Source of the DNA: Heterohyrax brucei
Taxonomy: Eukaryota > Chordata > Mammalia > Hyracoidea > Procaviidae
Length of the DNA: 64,000 bases
Direction of reading: 5' to 3'
NCBI GenBank assembly: GCA_028571685.1
Contig: CM053141.1
Location: forward strand, 75,377,833 to 75,441,832
Made by a program: the position numbers and the translations under genes. This document shows, in pieces, positions 11,204 to 22,444 of this stretch (the stretch's first letter is position 1; each line of letters begins with the position of its first letter). Under the pieces are notes generated by a model. That model saw only the letters and a program-made list of their open reading frames with translations. It was not told the DNA's origin and ran no database searches.

Positions 11204-12117
11204 TTATGTGAAACCTGTATATAGACCAAGAGGCAATCTTCAAACAGAACAAAAGTACACTGCATAGTTTAAATTCAGAAAAAATGTGCATCACAGTTAT
11301 AGCCTTTCACCATACTTACTCAAACTATGCTGAGTAAATAATCCAAGAAGTAAGACTATATGAAGGAGAGTGGGGCATCAAGTTTGAAGGATGACTCATT
11401 AACAATCTGTGGCATGCAAATGACACAATCTTGCTTGCTGAAAGCTAAGAGGACTAAAGCATTTACTGATAAAGATCAAAGACTACAGCCTTCTCTGCAT
11501 AACAGAAACAAAAATTCTCACTACTGGGTCAATAAGCAGCATCATAATAAACAGAGAAAAGACTGAAGTTGTGAAGGATTATATCTTACTTGGATTCACA
11601 ACCAACACCATGGAAATCAAGAATCAAATGATATATCACACTGGGCAATCTGCTGCAGAAGATCGCTTTCAAGTGTTTAAAAGCAATGATGTCACTTTGA
11701 AGACTAAATGTCCATAGTAGCTTCAATCACCATATGTATGAGAAAGCTAGACAATTAATACAGGAGAACAAAGAAGAACTGATACCATTGTATCACCGTG
11801 TTGTCAAAGAACACTATTTTATCAGGAGGGACTGGAGAAGGGCAGTCATGCATGGTAAAATAGAGAGAAGGTCAGTGAAAAAGAGGAATGCCCTTAAGGA
11901 GATGACTTTACACAGGAGCTGCAACAATGGGCTCCAGCACAGCAATGACTGCAAGGATGGTGCAGGACCAGGTAATGTTTCATTTTACATAAGGTCACAG
12001 TGACTCTGAACCAACTCCATGGCACCCAACAACAACAAGGTATAACACAAATACCATAAGTCGACACTATTAACATACAATTTTAACCAAATCTATTTTC
12101 TTACTGCTGTACTCATA

Positions 12118-12612
12118 TGAGGTCTGACAATTACATCCGTGAACTTAATTGGTCTAAGTGCTACACACCTCACTGCTGAATATCACTACAGTCACCTTTG
12201 AAGTACTCCCCTTGGGAAGCTATGCACTGATGCCACTGCCTAGTCCACCCTTCAAAGCAATTTTGGAACTCTTTCTGGAATGTCCATTGTGCATGGTGGC
12301 AAGTTTTTTAGCCACTAAACAAATCACATTATTGGAACACCTCTCTACTCACCTGATCTGCCCCCTAATAACTTTTTTCTTTACCTGAAGATAAAATATT
12401 GAGAGGAAGACATTTTGATAATATTCAGAACATCAAGGGTAATATGACAACGACTCTGATGGCCATTCCAGAAAGAGTTCCAAAATTGCTTTGAAGGGTG
12501 GACTAGGTGCTGGCATTGGGGCAGTACTTTAAAGGTGACCATAGTAATAGTCACCAATGGATATGCAGCACTTTTTCTCAGATCAGTTCATGAACTTAAT
12601 TGTCAGGCCTCA
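12118..12612 (+). mobile_element. fold-back mariner derivative, copy 1
   Basis: The 495-bp element has inverted ends TGAGGTCTGACAATT and (reverse complement of the right end) TGAGGCCTGACAATT, flanked by TA on both sides (12116-12117, 12613-12614). The first about 170 bp is an imperfect reverse complement of the last about 165 bp. The middle and right arm match the mariner transposase C-terminus (PPNNFFLYL-like, then RGRHFDNIQNIKG in the plus frame), here with frame disruption. Same structure as 47392-47938 and 55479-56014. Confidence 0.83.
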
Positions 12613-12614
12613 TA

Positions 12615-13085
12615 GTACAATAGAAAGAAACATCTTCTAATTTTCTTTGGTTTCAACTTGAACTTCTACATGAACAATCGAGGTCTATTCCATAGGTGAT
12701 CCCTGACCTTGTTCTGGCTGATAATTTTGAAGAATGTTATCAACGTCACTGAATATACATGTTGAATTGGTGTATGTTTTGCTGTGCATATTCTCAACAA
12801 GAAGACACAATTTAAAATAAATATAATAGAAAAAGTTCACAGTTGTGTCTTGGAAGTTACTCACTTAAACAAAAGGGCTTCTAAGAAGTTTAAGAATGTT
12901 GCTCCTTAGCAGCCTCCGAGAAGTGCAAGGTAGGAAAAGACCTGATGTGAAAGCGATGTGTGAATGTGGCTTTTGTTCAACGGAGTGAATCTTAACAGGA
13001 TTCACAAAACATTCACAGCATTTTTAAGAGAACTGTATTAGTGAAACGGGATCATCTTGCGTTTAAAAAAGGCAAAGATAGTGAG
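12615..13085. other. unclassified, no gene seen
   Basis: I recognise no repeat or coding signal in this stretch. Confidence 0.35.
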
Positions 13086-13089
13086 GTAG

Positions 13090-13573
13090 GCAGGTGAGAT
13101 GGAAGACATAACATCAGCACTGGGACTCTGTCTTGAATGAGCAACATCTTTCCTCCTTGAAGAGTTATGCTTTAACTCATGGCTTGGTACTGCCTCGGGA
13201 ACAGAACACCAGAGTGGTCAAGGCAAGTCTGATAACTGCTTGTTTTTTAGTTATTTTTTAAGATCACTGAGCAGAACCAGATGGTACCAGGTGTCAGCAC
13301 CCCTGCTCCAATAACTGACTTGAAAGGAAGCTGAAACACAGATCATCTTGCTGACCATTTCTGCCACATTCCTTGTGATTATCTCACCCTTGAATCTGCA
13401 TGTAGCTTCCCCTTATAAACCTCTCTGGTTCGGCTGGAGACAGACAGATTTTGGAGGAAGCTATTCCCTTCTGTCTCTTGTGTATCAATACACAATAAAC
13501 CCTCTTGATCATTCACTTCACCCCTCATCTCAGTATTGGCTTTGCAGCAGGCAGCATAAAGCCATTTTGTGGT
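13090..13573 (+). mobile_element. putative solo LTR (class I-like style)
   Basis: The order of signals is LTR-like: a TATAAA box at about 13414-13419 (CCCTTATAAACC), then about 80 bp later AATAAACCCTC, then a short U5-like stretch ending GTGGTAACA. The left boundary is uncertain and no target duplication was found. It is a fossil with no internal region recognised. Confidence 0.45.
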
Positions 13574-13754
13574 AACATGGTATGAAAGCAAAAGAGACCT
13601 CTGGACCCCCAAACTTCTGCTGGTAGGAAAAACCTGAGAAGACTAAGCATTTGCATACACAAGATCTCTTTTAAGGAAAAGGAGATATAATCCAGAGTAT
13701 GAGACCAAGAACCTGAAAGGTAGAAGCAAGAACCATAGAGAATCATCCTGATGA

Positions 13755-14030
13755 CTGACTAGGAAGGACTAGGGAGGTCTTCTACTGACAACTTGTGAAA
13801 ATCTGAGGCCTCCTAACAATAGCTACATGAGTGAGCGATCTTGTAGGTGGAGCCTTTAGCCTCAGTCAAACTTTCAGGTGACTGCAAATCCAGCAGAAGT
13901 CCTGAGTGCAACCAAATCACCTAGCTAAGTTGCTCCTACATCCCCGACCTACAGGAATCTGTGGAAGACAATAAATGTTTACTTCTGTTTTATACCACTA
14001 AGTTTCAGGGTAATTTATCATGCAGTAAAC
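13755..14030 (+). mobile_element. MLT1-like MaLR LTR relic
   Basis: Contains CTACATGAGTGAGCGATCTT, the AGCCTCAGTCAAACTTTCAG block, then GACAATAAATGTTTACTTCTG and ACCACTAAGTTTCAGGGTAA, which follow MLT1 order. Ancient and degraded. Similar in layout to 7608-7998. Confidence 0.62.
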
Positions 14031-14034
14031 ATTC

Positions 14035-16080
14035 TTTGAAGGAATGAAATAAACCATACAGCAGGAAGAAACATAATCAAATCCTCAGTTTGCTCAGTAA
14101 TTAGGTGCCAAAAAAACTCTTAAGCTATATGTCAGGGGCTTCTGTCAGGCAGAAAAGTTAACTTTTATAACAGTCATAGTATTTCATCTGTGTAGATGTA
14201 TAACACAAAAAAGAATCAAACAGAAGTGTGATTCACTTCACTGCTGGCCAGTGGAAATCGTATATCAACTGAATGTGCAGAGAGTGTCCAAAATACACAG
14301 GCAGTGGCACTGGAAACAGGTTATAATCTAGGCAATCATATTCTACAGGAAAAAAGGCTCATCAGTTCCTCAGTCTCCCTCTCTAGGTCAGAAATTATCT
14401 CTATGGTCATTGTTCATTTCCCGAGATTATGTGAAAGCAACAAATTGATACGATGGTCAAAGGGATATAGCCAAGAAACCCTTTGTTATTTTTATACCTT
14501 TGAAAGTATTGTTTGGAGCAGGTATGGTTTAGATGTTAGTTCCCAAGATAGCTAACACAAATAGATCATTACAAGGGGGCCAGCATGGAAAATATATTAT
14601 TGCACTGAGCCTGCATTCACAGGTCAGGTCCCAGAGTTCTCCAGAGAGGTTCTTGTCAATGTCTGAAAACTGCTCATGTAAATTCATACCCAGAGGATAC
14701 AAAACTATTCTTGTTTTATTTCTGATAAAGCCCAACACAACTGCTGAGGAATTATCCTCTGAGCTAAAGAATACTCAGGTGATGCTCATGTTTGGCTGCA
14801 AGTAGCAAAAACCCTGCTGACCATGACTGAAACAGACAGGGGTTCTCTTTGCAAGTGAGAAGGCAGTAGGGAGCGGGCAATTTAGACTTATTCTGGCTTC
14901 CTGCTCTGCCATCCATCAAGGGTGCCTGCTGCACCTCCAGGTCTCATGCTGGTTTCACTCCAAGCAGGAAAGAGAGAACAGCACGGGGAAAAAATGCAGA
15001 AGGGACATGCCATTCACATCCGTCTCTTCTGAAAAGCTTTCCTAAAAGCTGTACTCAAAGACTCCCACTGGATCTTGTTGGCTAGAACTAGGTGAATTTA
15101 TTAGTTTTCTTGCCTTTCCAATAGAGGAAAGAAGGGAGAAGAGTGCTGTAAATGCCACTGGGCAGTACACAGTGTCTGCCACACCTAGAAATATGAGACT
15201 ATGGGTAATTCTCCAAGTCTGTTCTGACTCAGAAATAACTCTCTCCTTTGGTAGGTTGTAAATATTGGACATCAGAAAGCAATGCCCTGCCTCTCCTCTC
15301 TTCTAGTAGCACAAAACAGCAAGATAGGGCCTTTTGGAAAACAGGCGCCTTGGGAATTACTTTCTTGGGCATCAAACCTGTCTTCTCAGCAGCAAAGGTG
15401 ATTATTTTTCTTAATTACCACTGCTTTGCATCTTGTTACGTGAGCCGTGAGTGTCTTAATTTAGTTGATGACTTTCCACAGTCATTTTAGATTTATTTGG
15501 TACTTGATTTACTTAACATAGCTTTTGCTGTGAAAGTTAATCAGAGGTCCAAAAACTCTTAATAAGCTCAATATTTTACAGTGATCACCACCCAGAGGAA
15601 TGGTTTCTGAAACTGATGACAAGGCACACAGTCTGTTGCTCTCAGAATCAATAAAGTGACCAGCTAATGAATTAGAAGGTCTTGAACTTACAGGCCACTA
15701 ACGGCTCCTGTAGTAAGGAATACAAATGAGCATTTGTTAGTGGAGCTGATTCTTAGTAGAAAATTTCCATTAACCCAGCTGTTGGGTGTCACAGAATCTC
15801 AGTAGTCTCATAAATAATGAGTAAACAGCATATACCATTCAATAATTAAAAGGATTTGTTTTTGCCATCATTTCTCCAACTTTTGAGATAAAACAGATTG
15901 GTTTGTGTATTTCTATGGGTCCTGACTTTTGCTATCAGTAGAAATCAGTGAGGCTGTCCAAATGTCTTTTTTGAGTTCTCTGTCCATATGACAAGTAGGG
16001 ATGAGTTTTTTAAAAACAAAAACAAAGATCAGGGCCTCCACTCAGGAGAGCATTATCCAATGGGAAAGGTAAGCAAGCTT
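14035..16080. other. unclassified, no gene seen
   Basis: Several 70-90-codon frames occur on both strands (for example 14533-14805 plus and 15248-15490 plus), but none shows a domain. No SINE or LINE was recognised. This is one of the longer repeat-poor stretches in the window. Confidence 0.35.
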
Positions 16081-16084
16081 ACCT

Positions 16085-16325
16085 CGCTTACTTGATCATT
16101 TGTAGTGAACAATTTCATGTTTTTCACCACACTGAAGATTCTGCTTCTAGGTATGGCTGGCATCTATCTCTCTCTCCCAACCCCACAGCACCTTCCTACA
16201 GACAGAATCAAAGCCCCTTTTTAAATTTACAATCCCTGACAGGGACAGATGACCCAGTACATCAGGTAAACACAGGCTCACTTGTGCTTACTTACTGACC
16301 TGTAGTGAACAGTTTCACACAGGTT
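16085..16325 (+). repeat. local duplicated segment
   Basis: CTTACTTGATCATTTGTAGTGAACAATTTCA (about 16088-16118) recurs in altered form at about 16286-16317 around CTGTAGTGAACAGTTTCA. The copies are about 200 bp apart in direct orientation. The function is unknown. Confidence 0.5.
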
Positions 16326-16390
16326 CAGCCCATCAGAGACGTGCTGTATCTTTCTGCCACAGACTGCCATATCTTTCTCCTGCAAAGGGT

Positions 16391-16461
16391 CTGGTAGGTT
16401 CGAATCATTGAACTTTTTGCTAGCAGCCAGATGCTTAACCACTGTGCCACTAAGACTCCTA
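16391..16461 (-). mobile_element. AfroSINE 5' fragment
   Basis: On the minus strand the head reads AGGAGTCTTAGTGGCACAGT, GGTTAAGCATCTGGCTGCTA, then GCAAAAAGTTCAATGATTCG. Only the tRNA-like head remains. Confidence 0.75.
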
Positions 16462-17155
16462 AAATTATGTGACTAGATGAAAATGACTTTTATGGTGATG
16501 GGGTGTAAAAACAAGGAGGAAAGCATGGAAACAGACACAGCTAGTAGCTGGCCCACAGCAAGGGCCAATATTCACTTATAGAAGGGCTGAAGGTTTTCTG
16601 TTTCCCCCATGTAGTGAAAGATTTACAGAAAAGCTGAGATTAAAACAAGTGGGAGAACATTTCTAGAGTGTAAAACTATTCTACATGATACTGTAAGTGG
16701 TGCGCACATAAAATGATATGTTGTCAAAGCCCGTAAGGCTACACAACACAAAATATGAGCCCTTAGGTAAGCAATAGACTTTAACTGATAATAATATGTC
16801 AATACTGGTTCATCAGTTGCAACAAATATACATGGGCATACAAGATGTTTGTAGGAGAAACGATGTGCAGAGGGGAGGAGGTACATGGAAATTCTGTACT
16901 TTTGCCATAATTTTTTGGTAAATCTAAAACTGCTCTGAAAAGTAAAGTTTACAAAAAAAAAAAACATTTCAAGGAGCAGGAGAAAGAACTTGCTCTTGGA
17001 GGTGAGCAGTGAAGTGAGAAGACCTCCCCAATTTTCTAGGCTCTAATCCAAGAGGCAAAGACAATAGAGAAGGATCCGAAAAACTGACATGTGAACCCAA
17101 GGGAAGCAGAGAGAGAAATGGGGGATTAGGGAGAGCTGAAGGAAGTGGAATCCTC
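16462..17155. other. unclassified, no gene seen
   Basis: A 114-codon minus frame at 16623-16967 is hydrophobic, but it starts in a poly(A)/poly(T) run and has no recognised family. Confidence 0.35.
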
Positions 17156-17159
17156 CTGG

Positions 17160-17290
17160 ACTCTGAGCCTTAGTTTCCTCATCCCTAAAATAAGAATAAC
17201 CCTTACTCAGCTAAGGAGTATTGCGAGGATTAAATGAAGTGTTGTGAGGAGTAAATGAAACAGTGTCCATGAAAATGTGTTTGAAAACTC
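17160..17290 (+). mobile_element. MIR-family SINE relic
   Basis: TTTCCTCATCCCTAAAATAA followed by TGCGAGGATTAAATGAAGTG matches the MIR core and 3' half in plus orientation. Ancient. Confidence 0.68.
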
Positions 17291-17502
17291 CAAAACACTA
17301 TTTCTTACAATGGATCATTTTAAAGCTAACTGTGGCAGTGGAGCACAGAGGCAGGCCATGAAGGAATTACAGTGCTTCGGGGTAAATAAACAGCTGTAGA
17401 CAATTGAAGGATTCTCAGTAATAGTCCCGAACACTCTTATAACTCCTGACATCCTGAAATGTTGTCACACAACCTGTCTGAACTCCAAGCAGTGCCCTAC
17501 AG

Positions 17503-17710
17503 AGGAGCCCCAGCAGCACAATGGCTAAACACTCAGCTGTTAAGGACAACCTCTACGGTTCAAACCTCCCGCTCCACAGGAAAATACGGGATAGTCTGCG
17601 CTGCAAAGAGTTACAGACTTAGAAGCCCTGTGGGCGAAGTTCTATTTTGTTCTGTAGGTTTGCTATGAGTCAGAATCAACTTGACAGCAATGTGTTTCAT
17701 TTGGTTTAGG
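17503..17710 (+). mobile_element. AfroSINE, longer subtype
   Basis: Head GGAGCCCCAGCAGCACAATG, then CAGCTGTTAAGGACAACCTC. The central extension runs AAAATACGGGATAGTCTGCG and GCAAAGAGTTACAGACTTAG. It ends TATGAGTCAGAATCAACTTG with a TTTGGTTT tail. The extra roughly 40 bp in the middle marks the longer subtype, also seen at 29464, 34258 and 34636. Confidence 0.88.
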
Positions 17711-18231
17711 ACCCTACAAGGAATCAGGCGCCCCTTCCCACAAGCAGTTGATACTAGGGCCAGGAAGAGAGCTCAAGCCTCCTAGTCTAACACTCTGGTC
17801 ACTTCAGGAAAACCCTTGAACACGATTTAAAAACAATGCAGCCAGCTTCCTGTGTTTCAAATCTGTAAACTCTAAAGAACAAGAAGTTGGAGAGACAACA
17901 GTGCTTCCCTGAACTTGCAATACCAAACACGAGAAAACTAACGGGCACCATGTTTTCTCTAAAAAGGTTTTCTTTCTGAAAAACCGAGTTGTTCTACATG
18001 TTATGAAAATTATAACCATTGTCACAGAATAATTTGTATAAAAATTGTTAAATGGGACCCCAATTTGCTGTGTAAATTGTTACCTAAAACAGAATACAGT
18101 ATTTTTTTAAAAAACTGAGTGGGTCTATATTCATGGGGAGAAAAACTGGAGTACCTTTGGCCTGCCCATGGAGTTCTACTGTGAGTTAAATCCATCTGTT
18201 TAAGAGGTTATCTACCTTAAGTTGTGTCTAT

Positions 18232-18425
18232 CTTTAAGAGTTGCCATCAAGTCATGGTGACCCAGTGTATGTCAGAGCAGAACTAAGCTCCATGGAGCTT
18301 TCAATGGCTGCATTTTTGAAAGTGGATGGCCAAGCCTTTTTGGCTGAGGTGCCTCTGGGGGACTAGAACCTCCACAAGCTTAGCAGCCAAGCATACTCAC
18401 AACCTGTACCACCCAGAGACTTCTC
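18232..18425 (-). mobile_element. AfroSINE variant with RTE-like module
   Basis: The minus strand has the SINE head (AAGTCTCTGGGTGGTACAGG) and the block GCTAAGCTTGTGGAGGTTCT. The middle carries the module seen on the plus strand as TTCAATGGCTGCATTTTTGA, which also occurs in the RTE 5' UTR at about 60690. It ends at the usual GTCACCATGACTTGATGGCA. Confidence 0.8.
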
Positions 18426-18429
18426 CTTT

Positions 18430-18922
18430 ATCTTAAACCTGGGCAATACACTGACTTAGGCTGTTATGTAGAAGAGTTATGAGTGTTTTTTCCTCACTTG
18501 CTGTTGACTCTCATTTATATTCTCCTAAGAAGTATAAGCAGCACTTTATTTTTTTGTTCCAATTACAGAGACCACTATCCTTTCTACTAAAAAGAATAGA
18601 ATGAATACATAATAAAATACTGAGTAGTTTTGTGATCACTCAGACTAATGAAGGCGATCTCCCTTCCTCTTCATAATGTATATAAGCTAGCATTACCAAA
18701 GCTAAGTTGTATTACAAACTTTTAACCAAGGACTTATAGTTCATATAATTTACATGAGTGCACATATTTGTGGATTTTCATGAATCCTGTAATCAAACTG
18801 CAAGTAGACCTTAGGTTGTTTCTGTGGTCTATACCACATAATTAAGCATTAAATTATGTAATACTTCTTTCCAAATCTTCGTTTTGAAAGCCTCAGAAGC
18901 CAAAGATGAGATTTTAAACTTC
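18430..18922. other. unclassified, no gene seen
   Basis: No feature is recognised in this stretch. Confidence 0.35.
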
Positions 18923-18924
18923 TT

Positions 18925-18998
18925 TTAGGTCGTCACAAGATTTATCACAATCCTAAGCATATAGAAAATGCTCAATAAATACTTATTAATGGTTGATT
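18925..18998 (+). mobile_element. MIR 3' end relic
   Basis: CCTAAGCATATAGAAAATGC followed by TCAATAAATACTTATTAATG matches the conserved MIR 3' end. The match is short, so a related old SINE is also possible. Confidence 0.5.
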
Positions 18999-19399
18999 TC
19001 AACAGATAAAATATTAATTCTTCAGTATTAAAAAAAAACAGCTGAAGAGGCAAGGGGGCACCATTTGATGAAGAGCTGTGAATGACATGTCAAAGAAGAT
19101 GATTCCGATGGTGGTTTGGAGGATGAAGCTGGGAGAGAAAACAAGGAGAGATGATGGAAACACGGAGATTTTTAGGAAGCTTTGGAATAGTCCAGATGGA
19201 AAAATGTCTAATCAATGGCAATGAGAATGGCAACGGCACGGGACGTGGAAAAGATGAGATGGACGCAAGAGATACAGTCAGTGGAGCTTTCTGGGGGTGA
19301 GGAGTAGGGAAGCTGAAATGACTGCTGGATTTAGGGCTAGACCACTGTGTCGCTATCCAAAATAGGACACACAGCAGGACAAAGAGGTTAGGAATGGGG

Positions 19400-20300
19400 A
19401 AAACAACTGACCTCCAGTATCACAAGGGGAAGAGTGTCAAGACGAACAGCCCAAGCTGACTCCTATGAGGCAGAGAAGAGACAGGCTTCCTCTCCCCTTA
19501 ATCTTTACCAATTCTAACGACAACCACCCCCCGACAGCATTCTCCATTTCTTTGCTGTGTTTGGTAATTCATTGCAATGTCCTCACAGGTGAAATTCATG
19601 ATCATGAGATTCATTAGGGAAGTAACAAGTTGTAATTCAGGTTCAGGAACACTACAGATATAGTTTTTCTATCAGGACAGTCTCTTCTCAGCCAAGCCTG
19701 TAGGTACACCTTGCTGGCCCTCAGCTTTTGCCCTGTTTTTAGGCAAGTGTGATAAAGCTCTTTTAGCTCTACTCATAAGTATCCAAAGGCACCCCACTGT
19801 GCCTCAAAGTGCTCTACTATATATAGCTCCATGGATCAGCAAACTTAGCTCCACCACATACCAGGAGGCACTCTATTTCACCAGTGAGGCTCCTGCCAAA
19901 AGGTAGATTTCTCACCTTGTTAGCCAGGAAGCCCACAGCACCATCTCCTGTCATTGTTTCTCTGCCACTGCTGCTGTGACACTGTATCTTGCCATCTTCA
20001 GTGTTAGAACTCTTGCTCTTAGTCTCTTGGTTTCAGGACCTTCTCAGAGCAGGGATCTTGGGTCCAAGGGACACACTCCTTTCTTGGCTCTTCTTCCTTG
20101 ATGGTGGTGAGATGCTCTCCTTCCCACTTCCAGGATGGTTCATTTCAAGCCTAGCTGGATGGTAAAACTGATCATTCCCATCAGTGGACCACAATTACCT
20201 CATTTGCACAGTCCCACCTAATCAGTTAGGTGAGAGTTACAAGGCTATGGCAAAAAAGGCCACACAAAAGTGATCCATCACATCAAAAAGAGATAAAAAG
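19400..20300. repeat. unclassified interspersed repeat, copy 2
   Basis: Homologous to 2167-2884 over most of its length, with a roughly 200-bp extra stretch in the right half (about 19900-20100). Shared landmarks are TCACAAGG, GACTCCTATGAGG, TTACCAATTCTAACGACAAC, ATTCATTGCAATG, TCAGGACAGTCTCTTCTCAGC and GAGTTACAAGGCTATGGC. It may be an LTR family, but I cannot fix the ends. Confidence 0.48.
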
Positions 20301-20304
20301 TTTC

Positions 20305-21268
20305 ATGTTGCATGTTTTGAGTTTGGAGGCCAGCTGGAAATCTAGATGAACTATATCTAGTTAGAAGTTAAAAATATATGGGCCAATTTCAAAGAGAAAG
20401 GAAGTTTTGACCTCAGAATTTTCAGAGCATGAATAGTAATTGAAGGCATGAGGGCGTGTGAAAATACAAACATCCAAGAAGAAGGTACAGAGAATGCAAA
20501 GAGGAGAACGTGAACATTTAAGCTAGGTCATGAAAGAACTTGAGAAAGAACTACTGGAAGACTAGGAGGAAAACCAGGATGATCACCTGAAGACTTGCAC
20601 ATGTGGAAGACAAAACCAAAGGCCTAGGGAGGTGTTGAGATCAAGTATCTGGAGAAAGAGAAATCTAAATGTGGATTATTAGTGATTAAAACTCAGAGAA
20701 AGCTAACTTCAGGCACATGACTGTGTGCTAGATGAGGCCGTGGGAGAAGATTATTCAAGTTTTAAATTCTGAAACTTCATTCCTGCACTGTGACTCTTCA
20801 TCAGACTCTCGAACTTCCTCCTTTTTCCTTTTTCTTTTTATTCACATCTCATTCTCCCATCATCTCACAATTCAACCACAGCCTAACTCAGGCTTGCACG
20901 CAATCTCTCTATGTATTCCCAACACAGCTTCTACCACTGGGGCTCTGTTTGGTGGAAAGAAAATGAAGGTATTTGATGAAATGATAGAGCTGCGACCCTA
21001 AAGACACAGCAGAGGTTGAAGGGTGTGGTGGTATTTTCCAGTCTTTTAGAACATACTTAAATTTGACCTCATATGTTGATGATAATCATGTTTCTATGGT
21101 TGCAGAGAAAGCAGTTGAAAGGACTTAAGTTCACTTGAATCAAAGGAGTCTTATGTTGCACAGTCAGGCACAGCAGGCAGGATGATGGTTACACTGCATT
21201 TATGCAGCTCAGATCATAGGTAGGGGTAGGAACTTTACCAGGTGTGTTATCAGGAATGGATGGCTAGC
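20305..21268. other. unclassified, no gene seen
   Basis: An 89-codon plus frame at 20732-21001 lacks any domain. No known repeat was recognised. Confidence 0.35.
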
Positions 21269-21271
21269 CTG

Positions 21272-21794
21272 TATCATGGATTGAATTGTGTCCCCTTGAA
21301 AACGTGTGTGGCAATTTGGCTGGGCCACAATTCCCAGTATTGTGTGATTGCCTTCCATTTTGTGATTTTCCTATGCTATAAATGCTAATCTCTGCCTGTG
21401 GTTAATAGACTGGATTATGTTAAAGAGGATTAGGGTGGGATTATAACACTCTTACTAAGGGAGATTCCCTGCACCAGCTTTTAACCTACAAGAGATTTTA
21501 AAAAAGGAAGGGGAGGGAAGCACGCAGAAAGGTGGGGACCTTGTACCACCAAAAAAGCAGCACAATGAGCTTGTCCTTCAGACCTAAGGTTCCTGTTCTG
21601 AGATGGTCCCAGAACAAGGGAAGACCAATACCTTACAAGGACCTCCCTCCAGAACCAACAGAGACAGAAAGCCTTCACCTGGAGCTGGTGCCCCGAATTC
21701 AGACTTCTAGCCTACTGTACTGTGAGAGAATAAACTTTTCTTTGTTAAAGTCATCCTCTTGTGATCTTCCTGTTAGCACTAGATGACTAAGACA
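21272..21794 (+). mobile_element. ERVL-MaLR-like solo LTR, family A, copy 2
   Basis: Starts TATCATGGATTGAATTGTGT, has GGCAATTTGGCTGGGCCACA and TTGTGATTTTCCTATGCTAT, and a poly(A) signal (GAGAATAAACTTTTC) before the end ACTAAGACA. Flanks are GCCTG and GCTGG, a possible 5-bp duplication with mismatch. Homologous to 9939-10431 and 54948-55468. Solo LTR fossil about 523 bp long. Confidence 0.78.
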
Positions 21795-21892
21795 GCTGGA
21801 GAAGACAGGGAATGGGATGAATAAATAACTGGCAAAGTATTTTTATATCATTTGTAGCTTAAAAAATAATCATGAATGCCATTTATTTCACT

Positions 21893-22285
21893 TTACATAG
21901 CAGGCACTGTACTTTACATAAGCTTTACATGTATTATCTCATTTAATACCTGCAACACTAATAAGAGAGAAATAGTAGCTAACATGTGCACATCTCTTAC
22001 TAAGTGCTTAACGAGAATCTCATGAGTTAGGTGCTTTTATAATTTCCATCTTGCATATGAAGAAACTGAGGCACAGAGAGGTTAGAAAACCTTTTTTATG
22101 TCAAGCCAGTAAGTGATGGAACTAGAGTTCAATAGCTGGAAATCAGAGTCCAGCTCATAAATACAACATTGTACGATATTATCACAGACATTTTACAGAT
22201 GAGGAAAATAAGGCACAGAAAATAGATGCCACTGAACCACAGTCACAGAGCTAATAGTAACGAAGCTGAAACTGGAAGCTATCAG
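21893..22285 (-). mobile_element. MIR inside MIR
   Basis: An outer minus-strand MIR starts CAGGCACTGTACTTTACATA and TATTATCTCATTTAATACCTG. It resumes at ACATTTTACAGATGAGGAAA (about 22190). Between them (about 21966-22185) lies a second minus MIR with CTCATGAGTTAGGTGCTTTT, AGAAACTGAGGCACAGAGAG and CCAGTAAGTGATGGAACTAG. Both are ancient. Confidence 0.65.
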
Positions 22286-22289
22286 GAAA

Positions 22290-22442
22290 AACAAAAAAAC
22301 AAAACCGAGTGCTGTCAATTCTGACTCATAGCAACTCTATTGGACAGAGTAGAACTGCTCCATAGAGTTTCGAAGGAGCACCTGGTGGATTTGAACTGCC
22401 AACTTTTTGGTTAGCAGACATAGCACTTAACTGCTATGCCAG
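22290..22442 (-). mobile_element. AfroSINE
   Basis: Minus-strand head GGCATAGCAGTTAAGTGCTA, GTCTGCTAACCAAAAAGTTG, CTTCGAAACTCTATGGAGCA and tail TGAGTCAGAATTGACAGCAC followed by GGTTTTGTTTTTTTG. Near full length, and relatively well preserved. Confidence 0.9.
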
Positions 22443-22444
22443 TG

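Larger units (their letters stand above)
8030..12038 (+). mobile_element. near full-length RTE (BovB-like) LINE with three insertions
   Basis: The RTE sequence runs 8030-9938, 10432-10500, 10916-11023 and 11204-12038. About 8255-8900 encodes the AP-endonuclease part; the motif near 8780 reads SDWNVKVG, the SDWN box of this family. About 9480-11700 holds the reverse transcriptase, and 11760-12000 the C-terminal tail. It ends in GGCACCCAACAACAACAA. Several stops and frame changes break the reading frame, so it is inactive. The first 215 bp (8030-8247) are inverted relative to the rest (see findings). RTE encodes the enzymes for target-primed reverse transcription. Confidence 0.87.
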
